Below the pieces are notes generated by a model. The model was not told the origin of the DNA and made no database searches. It was given only the letters and a program-made list of their open reading frames with translations. Of a stretch of 64,000 nucleotides of DNA, positions 41,490 to 50,177 are shown one piece after another. The position numbers were made by a program, and so were the translations under genes. Location: NCBI GenBank assembly GCA_012517325.1, contig JAAYVF010000006.1, forward strand, positions 62,001 through 126,000, written 5' to 3'. This stretch comes from Myxococcales bacterium (lineage in GTDB: Bacteria; Lernaellota; Lernaellaia; Lernaellales; Lernaellaceae). Within the stretch, counting starts at the first letter, position 1. Each line of letters starts with the position of its first letter.

Positions 41490-42742
41490 GAATCACCTCC
41501 GGGAGCGGCCGGGGCGGCGACGGCCGGCTGCTTTTTTCGCGGTCCGAACACATTGCGGATCACCAGACGGACCGCCGGAAACAGCATGCCGACGCCGACG
41601 ATCAACGGAAACGACAACAGGTAGCTCAACGCCGGACGCCGGTAATAGAGCACGCCCGAAAGGAACGTGAAGATGACGGTCAGCAGGCCCCAGAAACGCA
41701 AGTAGCCGGGCTGGGTGATCGTCCGGTCGCGCCGGGCCGCGAAATAGCGGGTCAGCCGGTAGGTGATGTAGACGGTCGCGATCTGCAGCACGGGGAAGAT
41801 CATCCAGGTGTCGCGGCCGGTCGCCTGGCCGATCAGCTTCAGCGGGTCGCCGAGGCCGTCGGCGGTGAACCATTGCAGGATGAAAATCAGAAACGATTCG
41901 CGGCCGATGAACTCGATGGCCTGGTTGAGCGGCCGGACGCTTCTGTACCAATGGCGCGCCGCGAGGATGGACAATCCGGCGACGCCCGACGACCAGAAGA
42001 GAAAGTCGATCTTGGCGCGGAAGAAGAAATCCACCCGCGTCCGCGGCACGTACCAGGGCGCATAGAAGGAAGCGGCGAGGAAGGCGACGAACAGCGCGAT
42101 CAGCCACTTTTCGCTTTTCGTCCCGGCCAGGCGCATCACCACCGCGCCGATCAGAAACCACCCGACCCACGGCAGCAACGAAAAATGCACGAAGAGAAAA
42201 CGCTCCCATAACGGCCAGGTCAACGTATCGTTGATGATCCGGTCGACCATCGGCTGCGCCAGGTAACCGTAATACTTATAACCGTAATCGATCGAAACAC
42301 CGAACAGCAGAATGGAAATCACCAGCAGCGCCCAACTCGGCCAGCGGCGGCGCAGGACGATGTAGGAAACGGCGGTGCAGGCGGCGACGCCCTGAAAGAG
42401 TTCCATTTCGCCGAGTGTGCGGCGGTTGATCGAATAGGCGACGCCCAGCACGAACAGGGCTACAGCGGTCAGCAGGTAGACGGCCGAGGTTCGCCGCCAA
42501 TCCTTTTTCAGGAGGTCGCGTTCGGCGGCCCGCGCCACGTTCATGCCCGAGGCCATGAAAAACCACGCGTAGAACTGGTGGATGACGGTGAATTGCACCG
42601 TCCAGAGCCGGTGCGTCGGCGGCAGGCCGACCATAACCACCGCGTGCAGAATCAACATAAAAATACAGGCGATGCCCTTGATCCAGTCCAGATCGTGGTC
42701 GCGGCTCATGTCCGGTTTGGCTTTGTCGGCAACGGTCGTCAA
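41486..42742 (-). CDS. Multispanning acyltransferase-like membrane protein (HGSNAT/DUF1624 or acyltransferase-3 type)
   Basis: 418 residues with about 10 predicted membrane helices. The N-terminal DHDLDWIKGIACIFMLILHA places a conserved Asp and His on the first helix, as in membrane acetyltransferases of the HGSNAT/DUF1624 and acyltransferase-3 groups. FFMASGMNVARAAERD follows, then LFVLGVAYSINRR. The C-terminus is positively charged and Pro/Ala-rich. It is a paralogue of the product of 48571-49893, sharing ASGMNV, AYSINR, FQGVA and GRES at equivalent positions. It likely transfers an acyl group to a surface glycan or lipid carrier across the inner membrane. The start is TTG 42742 with GGAGG 5 nt upstream; an internal ATG at codon 12 is possible. 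Coupled to the downstream CoA-transferase by an ATGA overlap. Confidence 0.75.
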   Translation of the reverse strand: MTTVADKAKPDMSRDHDLDWIKGIACIFMLILHAVVMVGLPPTHRLWTVQFTVIHQFYAWFFMASGMNVARAAERDLLKKDWRRTSAVYLLTAVALFVLGVAYSINRRTLGEMELFQGVAACTAVSYIVLRRRWPSWALLVISILLFGVSIDYGYKYYGYLAQPMVDRIINDTLTWPLWERFLFVHFSLLPWVGWFLIGAVVMRLAGTKSEKWLIALFVAFLAASFYAPWYVPRTRVDFFFRAKIDFLFWSSGVAGLSILAARHWYRSVRPLNQAIEFIGRESFLIFILQWFTADGLGDPLKLIGQATGRDTWMIFPVLQIATVYITYRLTRYFAARRDRTITQPGYLRFWGLLTVIFTFLSGVLYYRRPALSYLLSFPLIVGVGMLFPAVRLVIRNVFGPRKKQPAVAAPAAPGGDS

Positions 42743-42867
42743 ACTTGCCTCCGGGAAAATCCCTGGGTTAAGCCGGCTTCGGCCAGGCGCCTTTTCGTGG
42801 CCGCCGGAGAAACGAAATGCTAGGCGAGGGCGCCGGCGGCGTCAACGTCCGCGTTGCGGTCGCCGCC

Positions 42868-42896
42868 TTGTCTGGCCGAAACGATATCGGTACATT
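42868..42896 (+). promoter_or_regulatory. Candidate sigma70 promoter for the AAC(3)-DUF4910 pair
   Basis: TTGTCT (42868-42873), a 17-bp spacer and TACATT (42891-42896) lie 26 bp upstream of the GTG start, leaving a leader of about 20 nt with GGAAAGGAAAAG as ribosome binding site. Confidence 0.5.
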
Positions 42897-42922
42897 GAAA
42901 CCGCGACGGAAAGGAAAAGCGA

Positions 42923-43846
42923 GTGATTCATCCCCATGAATTGGCCGCGCGGGACGACCGGCTGACGCGCCGCTTACGCGCGCTCGGCGTGACGGCGGGG
43001 GCGACCGTCTACACGGCGACCGACCTGACCCGGCTGCCGATGCCCGACCTGGAGCGGCAAATCTTGCGCCGGCTGTCCCCGCGCGAACGACAGGATCTCT
43101 GGCTCGATTGGGTTTACGAATCGATCCGCGCGGCGGTCGGCCCGGCCGGCACACTGGTCGTGCCGACATTTTTCTACGATTACGCGCGATACAACCGGCC
43201 GTTCGTTTATGAGGAATCGCCGAGCCAGGTCTGTAATTTCAGCGAACACATCCGCCGCAAACCCGGCGCCTGTCGCTCGCTGCACCCGCTTTTTTCGCTC
43301 ACCGCGCTGGGCCCCGCCGCCGAGGCGATTTGCGGCGCCACGGGCCATAGCGCCTACGGCGAATGCTCGGCTTTCGCGCGGTTGGCGCCGCGGGGCGCGC
43401 TCTTCGCCTTTCTCGGGGCGACCCTGGGCGACGCGCTGACTTACGCGCATCACCTGGAACAGCTTTACGGCGTCAATCACGCGTTCAACAAGGTTTTCGA
43501 AGCGCCGGTCTATCGCGGCGGGCGGGAAATCCCCGGCCCGTGGTACGCCTTCGTTCGCTATCTCGGGATGAACATCGAAATCGATTTGCATCCGTTTGAA
43601 ACCTACTTGCGCGACCGGGGGTTGCTGCGGATCGACGCGACCGAACGCGGTGAGATTCAGGTCATCGAAGCCGCGACGGTGCACCGCGAGGGCCTGGACT
43701 GTCTGGCGCGCGACGCCTGTTTTTTCCTGCAACGACCGGTTCGCGTTCATTTCAAGCAAGACAACCTGGTGATCCGTGATACCCAACCCGACGCCTTTCT
43801 GGTCGGTTTGCTCAGCGAGGACCCGAAAAGCCATGTTTCCGAATGA
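42923..43846 (+). CDS. AAC(3)-family N-acetyltransferase-like protein
   Basis: 307 residues from GTG 42923, preceded by AAAGGAAAAG. Family features (PF02522): GPAGTLVVPTFFYDYAR; the R-S-x-H-P-x-x-S motif as RSLHPLFSLTALG; and FAFLGATLGDALTYAHHLE. The CoA-dependent acetyltransferase fold named for aminoglycoside 3-N-acetyltransferases also occurs widely in polysaccharide and glycoconjugate loci, where it acylates amino sugars. Given its neighbours (DUF4910 protein, ACP, FkbH), a role in surface-glycan or metabolite acylation is more likely than drug resistance. The next gene starts 14 bp before this one stops, implying coupled translation. Confidence 0.85.
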   Translation: MIHPHELAARDDRLTRRLRALGVTAGATVYTATDLTRLPMPDLERQILRRLSPRERQDLWLDWVYESIRAAVGPAGTLVVPTFFYDYARYNRPFVYEESPSQVCNFSEHIRRKPGACRSLHPLFSLTALGPAAEAICGATGHSAYGECSAFARLAPRGALFAFLGATLGDALTYAHHLEQLYGVNHAFNKVFEAPVYRGGREIPGPWYAFVRYLGMNIEIDLHPFETYLRDRGLLRIDATERGEIQVIEAATVHREGLDCLARDACFFLQRPVRVHFKQDNLVIRDTQPDAFLVGLLSEDPKSHVSE

Positions 43847-45131
43847 TTTGTGGCAAACGATGTGCGAGATCGCGCCCCTGCGCCGGTATTTCGTCGCCCC
43901 CGATTACGATCAGGCGCTGACGCTGCTGCGCCGGCACCTCAATTTCCGGCTGCTGCAGTTCACCAACGAAAACCCGGTCAACCATTGGCGCATCCCGCCC
44001 GGTTGGATCCTGGACGAGGCCGCCATCTACCGCGACGGCAAGTGCCTGTACGACGCGTCCCGGCATCCCAACCAGGTGATCGCGTTGTCCCTGCCGTTTC
44101 AGGGCACGGTGACGCGCGAGGTCCTGCGCGAACATTTGCATTACGATCACCGCCACGACGATTGGATTCCGTTCCATTTTCGCCAGATGTATCGCCCGTG
44201 GGATCGCACCTGGGGATTCTGTGTGCCCAAGACCTTCTACGATTCCCTGGCGCCTGGCGAATATGAGGTCCGCATCCGCACCAAGGAATACGACGGAACG
44301 CTGAAGGTCGCCGAGGCGGTGTTGCCCGGCCGGCGCGAGGAAACGATCGTGTTCGTGGCGCACCTGGATCACCCCGCCGCCGCCAACGACGATCTGGCCG
44401 GGGTGATGGCCGGCGTCCGCCTGATGCAATTGCTGGCGGCAAAACCGCGCCGTTTCACCTACCGGCTGGTCGTCGTCCAGGAAATTCTCGGTTCCGAATA
44501 CTACCTGAACCAACTGGCGCTGTCGGGCGACCGCGATCGCCTGCTCCTCGGCCTGTTTCTGGAGATGCTCGGCAGCCGGACGCCGCACTGCCTGCAGCGG
44601 TCCTTCCAGGGCGACACGGCGATGGATTGGGCGATGGAGGCCGCCTTGCGCGAGGCGGGTGAGGAATTCCGGGCGGTGCCGTTTCGCGAATCGGTGGGCA
44701 ACGACGAGGCCAACTGGGAAGCGCACGGCGTTCCCATGCCGCAGTTGTCGCGCTATCCGTATCCCGAATACCACTCCGACCGCGACGACATGAGCATCAT
44801 CGATCCGGACCGCATCGAGGCGTCGGCGCAGATCGCGTTGCGGGCGATGGAAAAGCTCGAAGAGCTGTTCTGGGTGCGCAAACTTTTTCGGGGCAGCTAT
44901 TGCGCCAGCCACCCGGAGTACAACCTGTACATCGATCCGGGGCAGGCGGCGTTTGCGGACGTTCCCAAGGAGGAGATCATCCGTTTGCGGCGGCTGATGG
45001 ACCTGATTCCGATCGTCATGAACCAATGGCAAGCCGGCGAATTGCTGGCGCGGAAGCTGGGACTGTCGGCAACCCTCGTCATCGATTACCTGCGGCAGTG
45101 GGTGGACAAGGGATTGTTGGAAATTCTGTAG
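43833..45131 (+). CDS. DUF4910 M28-like aminopeptidase-domain protein with winged-helix C-terminus
   Basis: 432 residues from ATG 43833. An N-terminal DUF2172-like region (about 1-140; WRIPPGWILDEA and PFHFRQMYRPWDRTWGFCVP) is embedded in a zinc-peptidase-like fold. Metal-ligand motifs of the M28/DUF4910 type are visible: VAHLDHPAAANDDLAG, VQEILGSEYYL (Glu pair) and YPEYHSDRDD. The C-terminal about 80 residues (LIPIVMNQWQAGELLARKLG and LRQWVDKGLLEIL) look like a winged helix. Proteins of this type commonly neighbour AAC(3)-like transferases in glycan clusters, and a biosynthetic hydrolase or amide-forming role has been suggested for them. It overlaps the preceding gene by 14 bp. Confidence 0.8.
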   Translation: MFPNDLWQTMCEIAPLRRYFVAPDYDQALTLLRRHLNFRLLQFTNENPVNHWRIPPGWILDEAAIYRDGKCLYDASRHPNQVIALSLPFQGTVTREVLREHLHYDHRHDDWIPFHFRQMYRPWDRTWGFCVPKTFYDSLAPGEYEVRIRTKEYDGTLKVAEAVLPGRREETIVFVAHLDHPAAANDDLAGVMAGVRLMQLLAAKPRRFTYRLVVVQEILGSEYYLNQLALSGDRDRLLLGLFLEMLGSRTPHCLQRSFQGDTAMDWAMEAALREAGEEFRAVPFRESVGNDEANWEAHGVPMPQLSRYPYPEYHSDRDDMSIIDPDRIEASAQIALRAMEKLEELFWVRKLFRGSYCASHPEYNLYIDPGQAAFADVPKEEIIRLRRLMDLIPIVMNQWQAGELLARKLGLSATLVIDYLRQWVDKGLLEIL

Positions 45132-45152
45132 GCCCGACCGCCGGGCGGTTCA

Positions 45153-45545
45153 TCATTCCTTTTCCAACAGCTCGAACAAACCGTACACCGGGCTGAACAC
45201 CCAGGCGATTTTCCGCCCGCCGAACGCCGTCGCCGGCACCGGCGCGACCAGCGGATGAAAACCGTTGCGCCGGCCGGCGGCCAGCGCCGTGGGCAGGTTC
45301 TCCACCTCGTAGCACAGGTGCAACAACCGGGCGTCCTTGCGCAGGCTCGCCAGCACCGGCGAATCCTCGCCGACCGGTTCGAGCAACTCGATCGTCATTC
45401 CGTTGGCGCGAATGAAGGCGATCCGCACTTTTTGTTCGGGATCATAGACCGGATCGAGGTCGGGATGCGCCGCCGCGATGGACGTCACGGCCAGACCGAG
45501 GTGATGGAACGCGGCGGTTTCGCCGAAAAAGTCGACGGTTTTCAT
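45153..45545 (-). CDS. VOC-family (glyoxalase/methylmalonyl-CoA epimerase-like) protein
   Basis: 130 residues, one vicinal-oxygen-chelate domain with two beta-alpha-beta-beta-beta halves. Metal-ligand positions are visible as FHHLGLAV (His), IELLEP (Glu), LLHLCYEV (His) and LFELLEKE (Glu), the H/E/H/E pattern of methylmalonyl-CoA epimerase and related enzymes. Its ATG overlaps the FkbH stop codon (ATGA), so it is the third gene of the ACP-FkbH-VOC operon. A role in epimerising or rearranging an acyl-thioester made by that operon is inferred. Confidence 0.85.
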   Translation of the reverse strand: MKTVDFFGETAAFHHLGLAVTSIAAAHPDLDPVYDPEQKVRIAFIRANGMTIELLEPVGEDSPVLASLRKDARLLHLCYEVENLPTALAAGRRNGFHPLVAPVPATAFGGRKIAWVFSPVYGLFELLEKE

Positions 45546-47239
45546 GCGACCGGATCCTTGACGATCAATTCGATGCCCGGCGGCAGCGGATATTCACCGG
45601 CCAGCGGGAAGACGAAAACGGCGTCGGTTTCGGCGGCGAATCCCGAACGTTGCCGGAAAAATTCGAGGCACGGTTTGTTCTTCGCGGTTTCCCGATACTC
45701 GGCGACGAGCCGTTGCCGGCCGATTTTCCGGCCGTAATCGGCGAGCACGTGCAGCATGACTTCCTCGATTTTTCGGCCCATCACCCGGCAACTCAGGATG
45801 AAATCGACGATCCGGCCGGTATCGCCCTCGATCGCCAGGGAGGCGATGCCGGTCAATCCGGAGTCGCCGAATTTGTCCCGCACGCGGAAGGTAAACAACC
45901 GATGAGCCGGCTGGGCGGCCCACGCGGCCAGCTCCCCTTCGGACAGCCGCCGGGTGGAAAGGTTCATTTGATTGGTCTTGTTGAAAAGCTGCACCGTGCG
46001 CGTCAGATCGGCGTCGCCGAGCGGTTCGGCGATCACCTGAATTCCCAGCGTCCGCAGCCAGTCGTCCAACGAGCCGATTTCTTCCTGCACCTGCCGCCGC
46101 TGGCGTTCGGCGAGGTACATCCGGGCGCGGTCGCGATCCTCGTCGCTGATCGCCGGTGAATCGAAGCAACGCAGACTTTGCAGGGCGCTCTGATAAAAAA
46201 GCTTGTCGGCCGGCCATTCCGGCACCAGCACTTCCGGCAGCGCCTCGCGGACCCGCGCGCGCTCGACGGGGTTGTCGTCGATGAAAACGATCGACTGCCG
46301 GCCGAGGTTGAGTTCCGCCGCCAATTCGCCGATGTTTTGCGCCTTGTCGCGCCAGTTGATGCGCCAGCCCGCGAAATCGTCGAGGCGCAGAACCATTTCG
46401 GGATGGTTCCGGATCGCTTCGAGGGCGATCGCCTCCTCGTTTTTACTGACGATGCCCAGCAGGACGCCGCGGTTGGTGAGCGCCTTCAGGGCGCGTTGAA
46501 AATCGACAAAGGCCTCGCCGACCGGATCGTGTCCGCCCAACGCCAGGTTTTCCCAGCCGACGTCGCCGACGATGCCGCCCCAAAGGGTGTCGTCCAGATC
46601 GATGATCACCAATTTACGCGCCAGGCCGAGCAGGGCGTTCAATGCCGCCTTGAGATCCTGCGCGGCTTCCTTGAAAACCTCGGTGCCGAACTCGATCTTG
46701 CCCAGGTACCAATGCTTCGGGCTATAGGCCTTGGCGCCGACGGCTTGCAACCAGCGAGCCGCCGGCAGCAAGAAGATGTTTTTCCGCGCGGCCAGCCGCT
46801 CGCTCAGCCGGGCGTTCAGGCGATCCAACCAATAACGGGCGCCTTGCCGCGGTTCGTAATCGAGCAACCCGGTGCCGCGGTAGGAAGGGGGCAGCGTCCA
46901 GGTCGGGACAAAAACCCATTTGACCCGCGCGGCCAATCGTTCGATCAGGTCCGCGTAGGCGTCGAGTTCCGCCGACAAAGTGTCGCCGGGGACATGCTCA
47001 TAATCCAGCAACCGGGCGACGGAAGGAATCGCTCCGGTCGGGCGGGTCCAGACCAAGGCAAAATCGGGCCGGTCGGCCCAGCCCGACCACTGATCGTCCA
47101 GGATGACCTGCGCCAACTGGCCGTACGGCGCCGCCATGACGGTCAGCCGGGGCGGGGCGGTGTCGTGAGAGAGCAGATCGGCCAGATTTTGCAGATTGAA
47201 GTCCGAAAGCAGAACGCCGCGGAGGTCGTCCCGGCTCAT
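45542..47239 (-). CDS. FkbH-like HAD-IIIC phosphatase/acyl-ACP synthase
   Basis: 565 residues. An N-terminal SGNH-like region (about 1-205) precedes a HAD domain with KLVIIDLDDTLWGGIVGDVG (about 210-230; nucleophile and acid Asp in DLDDT), GIVSKNE (motif II region) and FIDDNPVERARVRE (metal-binding Asp pair). The C-terminal GNAT-like region (about 400-565) carries LFNKTNQMNLSTRR and RDKFGDSGLTG. FkbH-type enzymes take a glycolytic three-carbon phosphate and load a glyceryl or related unit onto an acyl carrier protein. The ACP gene immediately upstream overlaps this start by 4 bp, so the partner is obvious. The loaded unit and acceptor are unknown. Confidence 0.88.
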   Translation of the reverse strand: MSRDDLRGVLLSDFNLQNLADLLSHDTAPPRLTVMAAPYGQLAQVILDDQWSGWADRPDFALVWTRPTGAIPSVARLLDYEHVPGDTLSAELDAYADLIERLAARVKWVFVPTWTLPPSYRGTGLLDYEPRQGARYWLDRLNARLSERLAARKNIFLLPAARWLQAVGAKAYSPKHWYLGKIEFGTEVFKEAAQDLKAALNALLGLARKLVIIDLDDTLWGGIVGDVGWENLALGGHDPVGEAFVDFQRALKALTNRGVLLGIVSKNEEAIALEAIRNHPEMVLRLDDFAGWRINWRDKAQNIGELAAELNLGRQSIVFIDDNPVERARVREALPEVLVPEWPADKLFYQSALQSLRCFDSPAISDEDRDRARMYLAERQRRQVQEEIGSLDDWLRTLGIQVIAEPLGDADLTRTVQLFNKTNQMNLSTRRLSEGELAAWAAQPAHRLFTFRVRDKFGDSGLTGIASLAIEGDTGRIVDFILSCRVMGRKIEEVMLHVLADYGRKIGRQRLVAEYRETAKNKPCLEFFRQRSGFAAETDAVFVFPLAGEYPLPPGIELIVKDPVA

Positions 47240-47535
47240 GGCGTCGGCTCGCCGAGTTGGCTTTTCAGATAATCGAGCAGCGACGATACTGTCGCAAAGG
47301 GATTGAAGCTGTTAATATTGAACTTCTTGTCTGAAAGGATCAGTTCCACTCCTAACAGATCCTCAATGGCGCCTTCCAAGGAGACGATGAAATTCAACAA
47401 GCCCAGCGAATCGAGCGGCCCGGAACGGCTGAAGAGCGACGCTTCCGCGGTTTTCGCAATCCGCTTTTCCGGCGGCCGCAATTCGTTGATATCATCGATG
47501 GCGCGGTAGACGGCATCCCGGATGGTTGCGGACAT
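47236..47535 (-). CDS. Acyl carrier protein
   Basis: 99 residues, mostly helical and acidic. The phosphopantetheine attachment Ser is in SGPLDSLGLLNFIVSLE (Ser about residue 43), matching the D-S-L motif of carrier proteins. LGVELILSDKKF and ATVSSLLDYLKSQL correspond to helices III-IV. It is the first gene of the ACP-FkbH-VOC operon, with a good promoter 58 nt upstream of the start and a stop overlapping the FkbH start. It presumably carries the three-carbon unit that FkbH makes. Confidence 0.88.
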   Translation of the reverse strand: MSATIRDAVYRAIDDINELRPPEKRIAKTAEASLFSRSGPLDSLGLLNFIVSLEGAIEDLLGVELILSDKKFNINSFNPFATVSSLLDYLKSQLGEPTP

Positions 47536-47599
47536 GGCGTTTTTAAGCCTCCGTTGCTTGCAGGAAAGTCGGCCTTGGAATCGACCTCGTTTTTATGAT

Positions 47600-47628
47600 T
47601 GTATACCGATTCCGGCGTCATTTTGCAA
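47600..47628 (-). promoter_or_regulatory. Sigma70 promoter for the ACP-FkbH-VOC operon
   Basis: On the minus strand -35 TTGCAA (47628-47623), a 17-bp spacer and -10 TATACA (47605-47600) predict a start near 47593 and a leader of about 58 nt that includes GGAGG. Confidence 0.65.
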
Positions 47629-47652
47629 AACGCCGTCGGGAAAGAAAGGCTG

Positions 47653-48552
47653 ATGAGAAACGACCGCTTTCGCTTGTCGTCCGATCCGGAATATGGATTC
47701 ATTCATCTGGACCCCTTGCCGACCCCCGAAGAACTTGCCCGATTTTACCGTGAATGTTATTACGAATTGGTAGCCGGCGGCGAACGCTTTCCGGAGGCCG
47801 CCCGTCGGCAGGCGGGAGGGGAGGCGATGGAATTGGAAAAGCGTTGGAATCGAGCCACACTGTTTGCCGACATTCGCGATCTTCTCGCCGGCCGGGTCGC
47901 CGGCAAGAGGGTTTTGGAGATCGGAAGTGGATTCGGCGATCTCTTGGCCTATTTACGAGAGAATGGTTTTGAATGCGTCGGGATCGAACCGGCGGCGGTC
48001 GCGCGGGCCGAGGCAATAAAGCAAGGATGTTCGGTTTTCTTTGGCACTTTCGAGGAATTTTTGGCGCAATCTCCGGTCCCCACCGGGTTCGACGCTTGTT
48101 TGCTGCTCAATGTGCTGGAGCACGTTCCGGACCCGCGGATGATCCTTCGACGCGTGCGGGAATTGTTGGCCGCGGGAGGCTCGATTCTCGTTTGGGTGCC
48201 CAACGATTTCAGCGAATTACAGGAAGCGGCCCGCCGGAAAATCGGCGGCGATCCCTGGTGGGTGGCAATTCCCGATCACATCAACTATTTTTCTTTTTCT
48301 TCGTTGGAAGCGCTGTTGGTCGGGGAGGGCTTTCGCGTTCGGCACCGCCAGGGCGATTTTCCTATGGAGATGTTTTTACTGATGGGCGAGGACTATGTCC
48401 ATGACCGTTCGCGGGGCGCGGCTTGTCATCGCCGGCGAATCGAATTGGAAATGGCGCTGCCGACAGATTTGCGGCGGCGCTGGGGTCAAGCGCTGGCCGA
48501 GGCGGGAATCGGCCGCAACGCGTTGATCGTTGCCGAGAAAACAGCAGAATAA
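47653..48552 (+). CDS. Class I SAM-dependent methyltransferase (surface-glycan type)
   Basis: 299 residues. ATG 47653 follows AAGAAAGG. An N-terminal lid (EYGFIHLDPLPTPEELARFY) typical of sugar or glycan methyltransferases precedes the Rossmann core: KRVLEIGSGFGDLLAYL (motif I, GxGxG), GIEPAAVARA, and LLNVLEHVPDP (post-motif with L-E-H). ILVWVPNDFSE and IPDHINYFSFSSLEALL follow. It methylates a small molecule or saccharide in the cytoplasm. It diverges from the ACP operon and lies 18 bp upstream of the second acyltransferase-like gene, so these two are probably co-transcribed. Confidence 0.88.
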   Translation: MRNDRFRLSSDPEYGFIHLDPLPTPEELARFYRECYYELVAGGERFPEAARRQAGGEAMELEKRWNRATLFADIRDLLAGRVAGKRVLEIGSGFGDLLAYLRENGFECVGIEPAAVARAEAIKQGCSVFFGTFEEFLAQSPVPTGFDACLLLNVLEHVPDPRMILRRVRELLAAGGSILVWVPNDFSELQEAARRKIGGDPWWVAIPDHINYFSFSSLEALLVGEGFRVRHRQGDFPMEMFLLMGEDYVHDRSRGAACHRRRIELEMALPTDLRRRWGQALAEAGIGRNALIVAEKTAE

Positions 48553-48570
48553 AAATTCGGGATCGGATTC

Positions 48571-49893
48571 ATGACCGTGACAACCAGCCATTCTCCGGTA
48601 AACAACACCCGCCAGAGCTATATCGACATGCTCAAGGGATTGAGCTGTCAGATGCTGATTTACGGCCATACGATCACCATGCATTTCGGCGACGCGAATC
48701 GGGCGGAGCGAATCGCCTTTACCCTGATCAACCTGGCGCCCGGGCTTTTCTTTTTCGCATCCGGCATGAACGTCGTCAATTTTTACGACGCCCACGGCCA
48801 GCAAAAAAACTTTCGCGCGACGCCGTTTTACCTTTTATCGGCTTTGGCCTTGTTCGTTTTGAGCATTGCCTATTCGATCAACCGCGACAACCTCTACCTG
48901 ATGCAGATTTTTCAGGGCGTCGCCATGACCACGGCCTTCACCTATGTTTTGGTACGCCTACGACTCCCGAAGTGGGCGCTGGCGGTCGTCGGTATCGCGC
49001 TATATGCCTTCTGGCTGAGCCGCTGGCAGATGATGAGCGGCGATCTGGCCCGGATGCGCGGTCTGGATCCCAGCATCATCTACGACATGCTGGATCCGTG
49101 GATCAAGTCCCTGCCACCGGCCATTCGCGTCTTGTATTTGCACTTTGCTTTTCTTCCCTGGGTCACTTTCGTGATCCTGGGCGCGGTTTGGATGCGCAGC
49201 CGCCAGCAGCGGCCGGACCGCTGGCCGCTCTGGATCATTCTGTCCGTGTTGTCGATCTTCTGCGGGTTCGTCACCCTGCGGATGCCGCGGTGGCGCCAGC
49301 CATTGTTGCTGGATAACGTCGCGGACATGCTGTATCGCAACGTCCCGTTTCACTTCCTCGTCTGGTTGGGATTGATCGGTTTGTTTATGCTGGCGGCCGA
49401 ATTCCACTACGCCGGGGCCGGCTCGCTGCGCTCACGTCCGTTGCGTTGGCTGGGCGGTTACCTCGAACTGTGCGGCCGCGAATCGCTGACCTTCTTCGTC
49501 TGGCATTGGATCGTCCTGATTTTCGTGCACGCCCCATTTTATTATCTGCTGGTCGTCGGCGGCATCCGCTTCGCCGGCCTGGCCATCCACGCCACCTGGA
49601 TCGGCACGATTCTGGTCAACATGCTGGTTTTTCCTTACGTGGTGCGCTTGGGGCAGCGCTGGCGGCGGCGGCGCTTCTTTACGGCGCAAGCGCTGATGGT
49701 TTGGTTTTTCGGCACGGTATTGGGGTATTTCGCTTTGCAGTTGCCGCGGGCGCAAACGTTCTCGCCTCTGGCGATCTGGTTTTCGTTCCCGGCTTGTCTG
49801 GCCTTCGCCTTTTTATATCCCCGGGTTCGCGAAAAGCTGCGCGGTCGATTTACGGACACGCCGGCGACCGGAGCGGCCGCTCAAGAAAACTGA
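48571..49893 (+). CDS. Multispanning acyltransferase-like membrane protein, paralogue of 41486-42742
   Basis: 440 residues with about 10-11 membrane segments. Helix 1 carries YIDMLKGLSCQMLIYGHTIT (conserved Asp and His of membrane acyltransferases), then FFFASGMNVVNFYDA and LFVLSIAYSINRDN. FQGVAMTTAF and LCGRESLTFFVWHW follow. The same landmarks occur in the 41486-42742 product, but overall similarity looks modest, so the duplication is old or the two act on different substrates. The C-terminus overlaps the convergent cupin gene by 13 bp. It probably moves acyl groups across the inner membrane onto a glycan or lipid; the exact family is uncertain. Confidence 0.75.
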   Translation: MTVTTSHSPVNNTRQSYIDMLKGLSCQMLIYGHTITMHFGDANRAERIAFTLINLAPGLFFFASGMNVVNFYDAHGQQKNFRATPFYLLSALALFVLSIAYSINRDNLYLMQIFQGVAMTTAFTYVLVRLRLPKWALAVVGIALYAFWLSRWQMMSGDLARMRGLDPSIIYDMLDPWIKSLPPAIRVLYLHFAFLPWVTFVILGAVWMRSRQQRPDRWPLWIILSVLSIFCGFVTLRMPRWRQPLLLDNVADMLYRNVPFHFLVWLGLIGLFMLAAEFHYAGAGSLRSRPLRWLGGYLELCGRESLTFFVWHWIVLIFVHAPFYYLLVVGGIRFAGLAIHATWIGTILVNMLVFPYVVRLGQRWRRRRFFTAQALMVWFFGTVLGYFALQLPRAQTFSPLAIWFSFPACLAFAFLYPRVREKLRGRFTDTPATGAAAQEN

Positions 49894-50153
49894 AAATGCT
49901 TGCGCACCGGACGGCTGACGTCCCAGGTGCATTTCAAACCCCGGGGAAAAACGACCAGATCGCCCGGCCCGAATTCGACCGTTTCGCCTGCCGCCGTCGT
50001 CACCCGCACCTGCCCTTCGAGGATGTAGCAGGTCTCGGTTTCGTCATATTCCCAATCGAACCGGCTGATTTCGCATTCCCAGATGCCCCAGGATTCGACG
50101 TTCAAGCGGCGTAGGGTTTCCGGCGTGGGCTTTTCAACGGAAATCATCGACAT
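49881..50153 (-). CDS. Small cupin-domain protein
   Basis: 90 residues, a single cupin barrel of the Cupin_3/EutQ-like type: ETCYILEGQVRVT (motif 1 region) and VEFGPGDLVVFPRGLKCTWDV (motif 2 region). The start ATG 50153 has GGAGG 5 nt upstream. It lies 24 bp downstream of the polyprenyl synthase gene, so it may be the last gene of the MenA-polyprenyl synthase operon. Typical roles are small-molecule binding or an isomerase-like reaction; nothing in the sequence picks one. Confidence 0.85.
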   Translation of the reverse strand: MSMISVEKPTPETLRRLNVESWGIWECEISRFDWEYDETETCYILEGQVRVTTAAGETVEFGPGDLVVFPRGLKCTWDVSRPVRKHFQFS

Positions 50154-50177
50154 GACGGTCCTCCGACTAGCGCGGCA

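Noticed and set aside
42923-43846. Aminoglycoside-resistance gene
   Set aside because: The AAC(3) fold is shared by many glycan-locus enzymes, and all neighbours are biosynthetic, so drug resistance is not supported.
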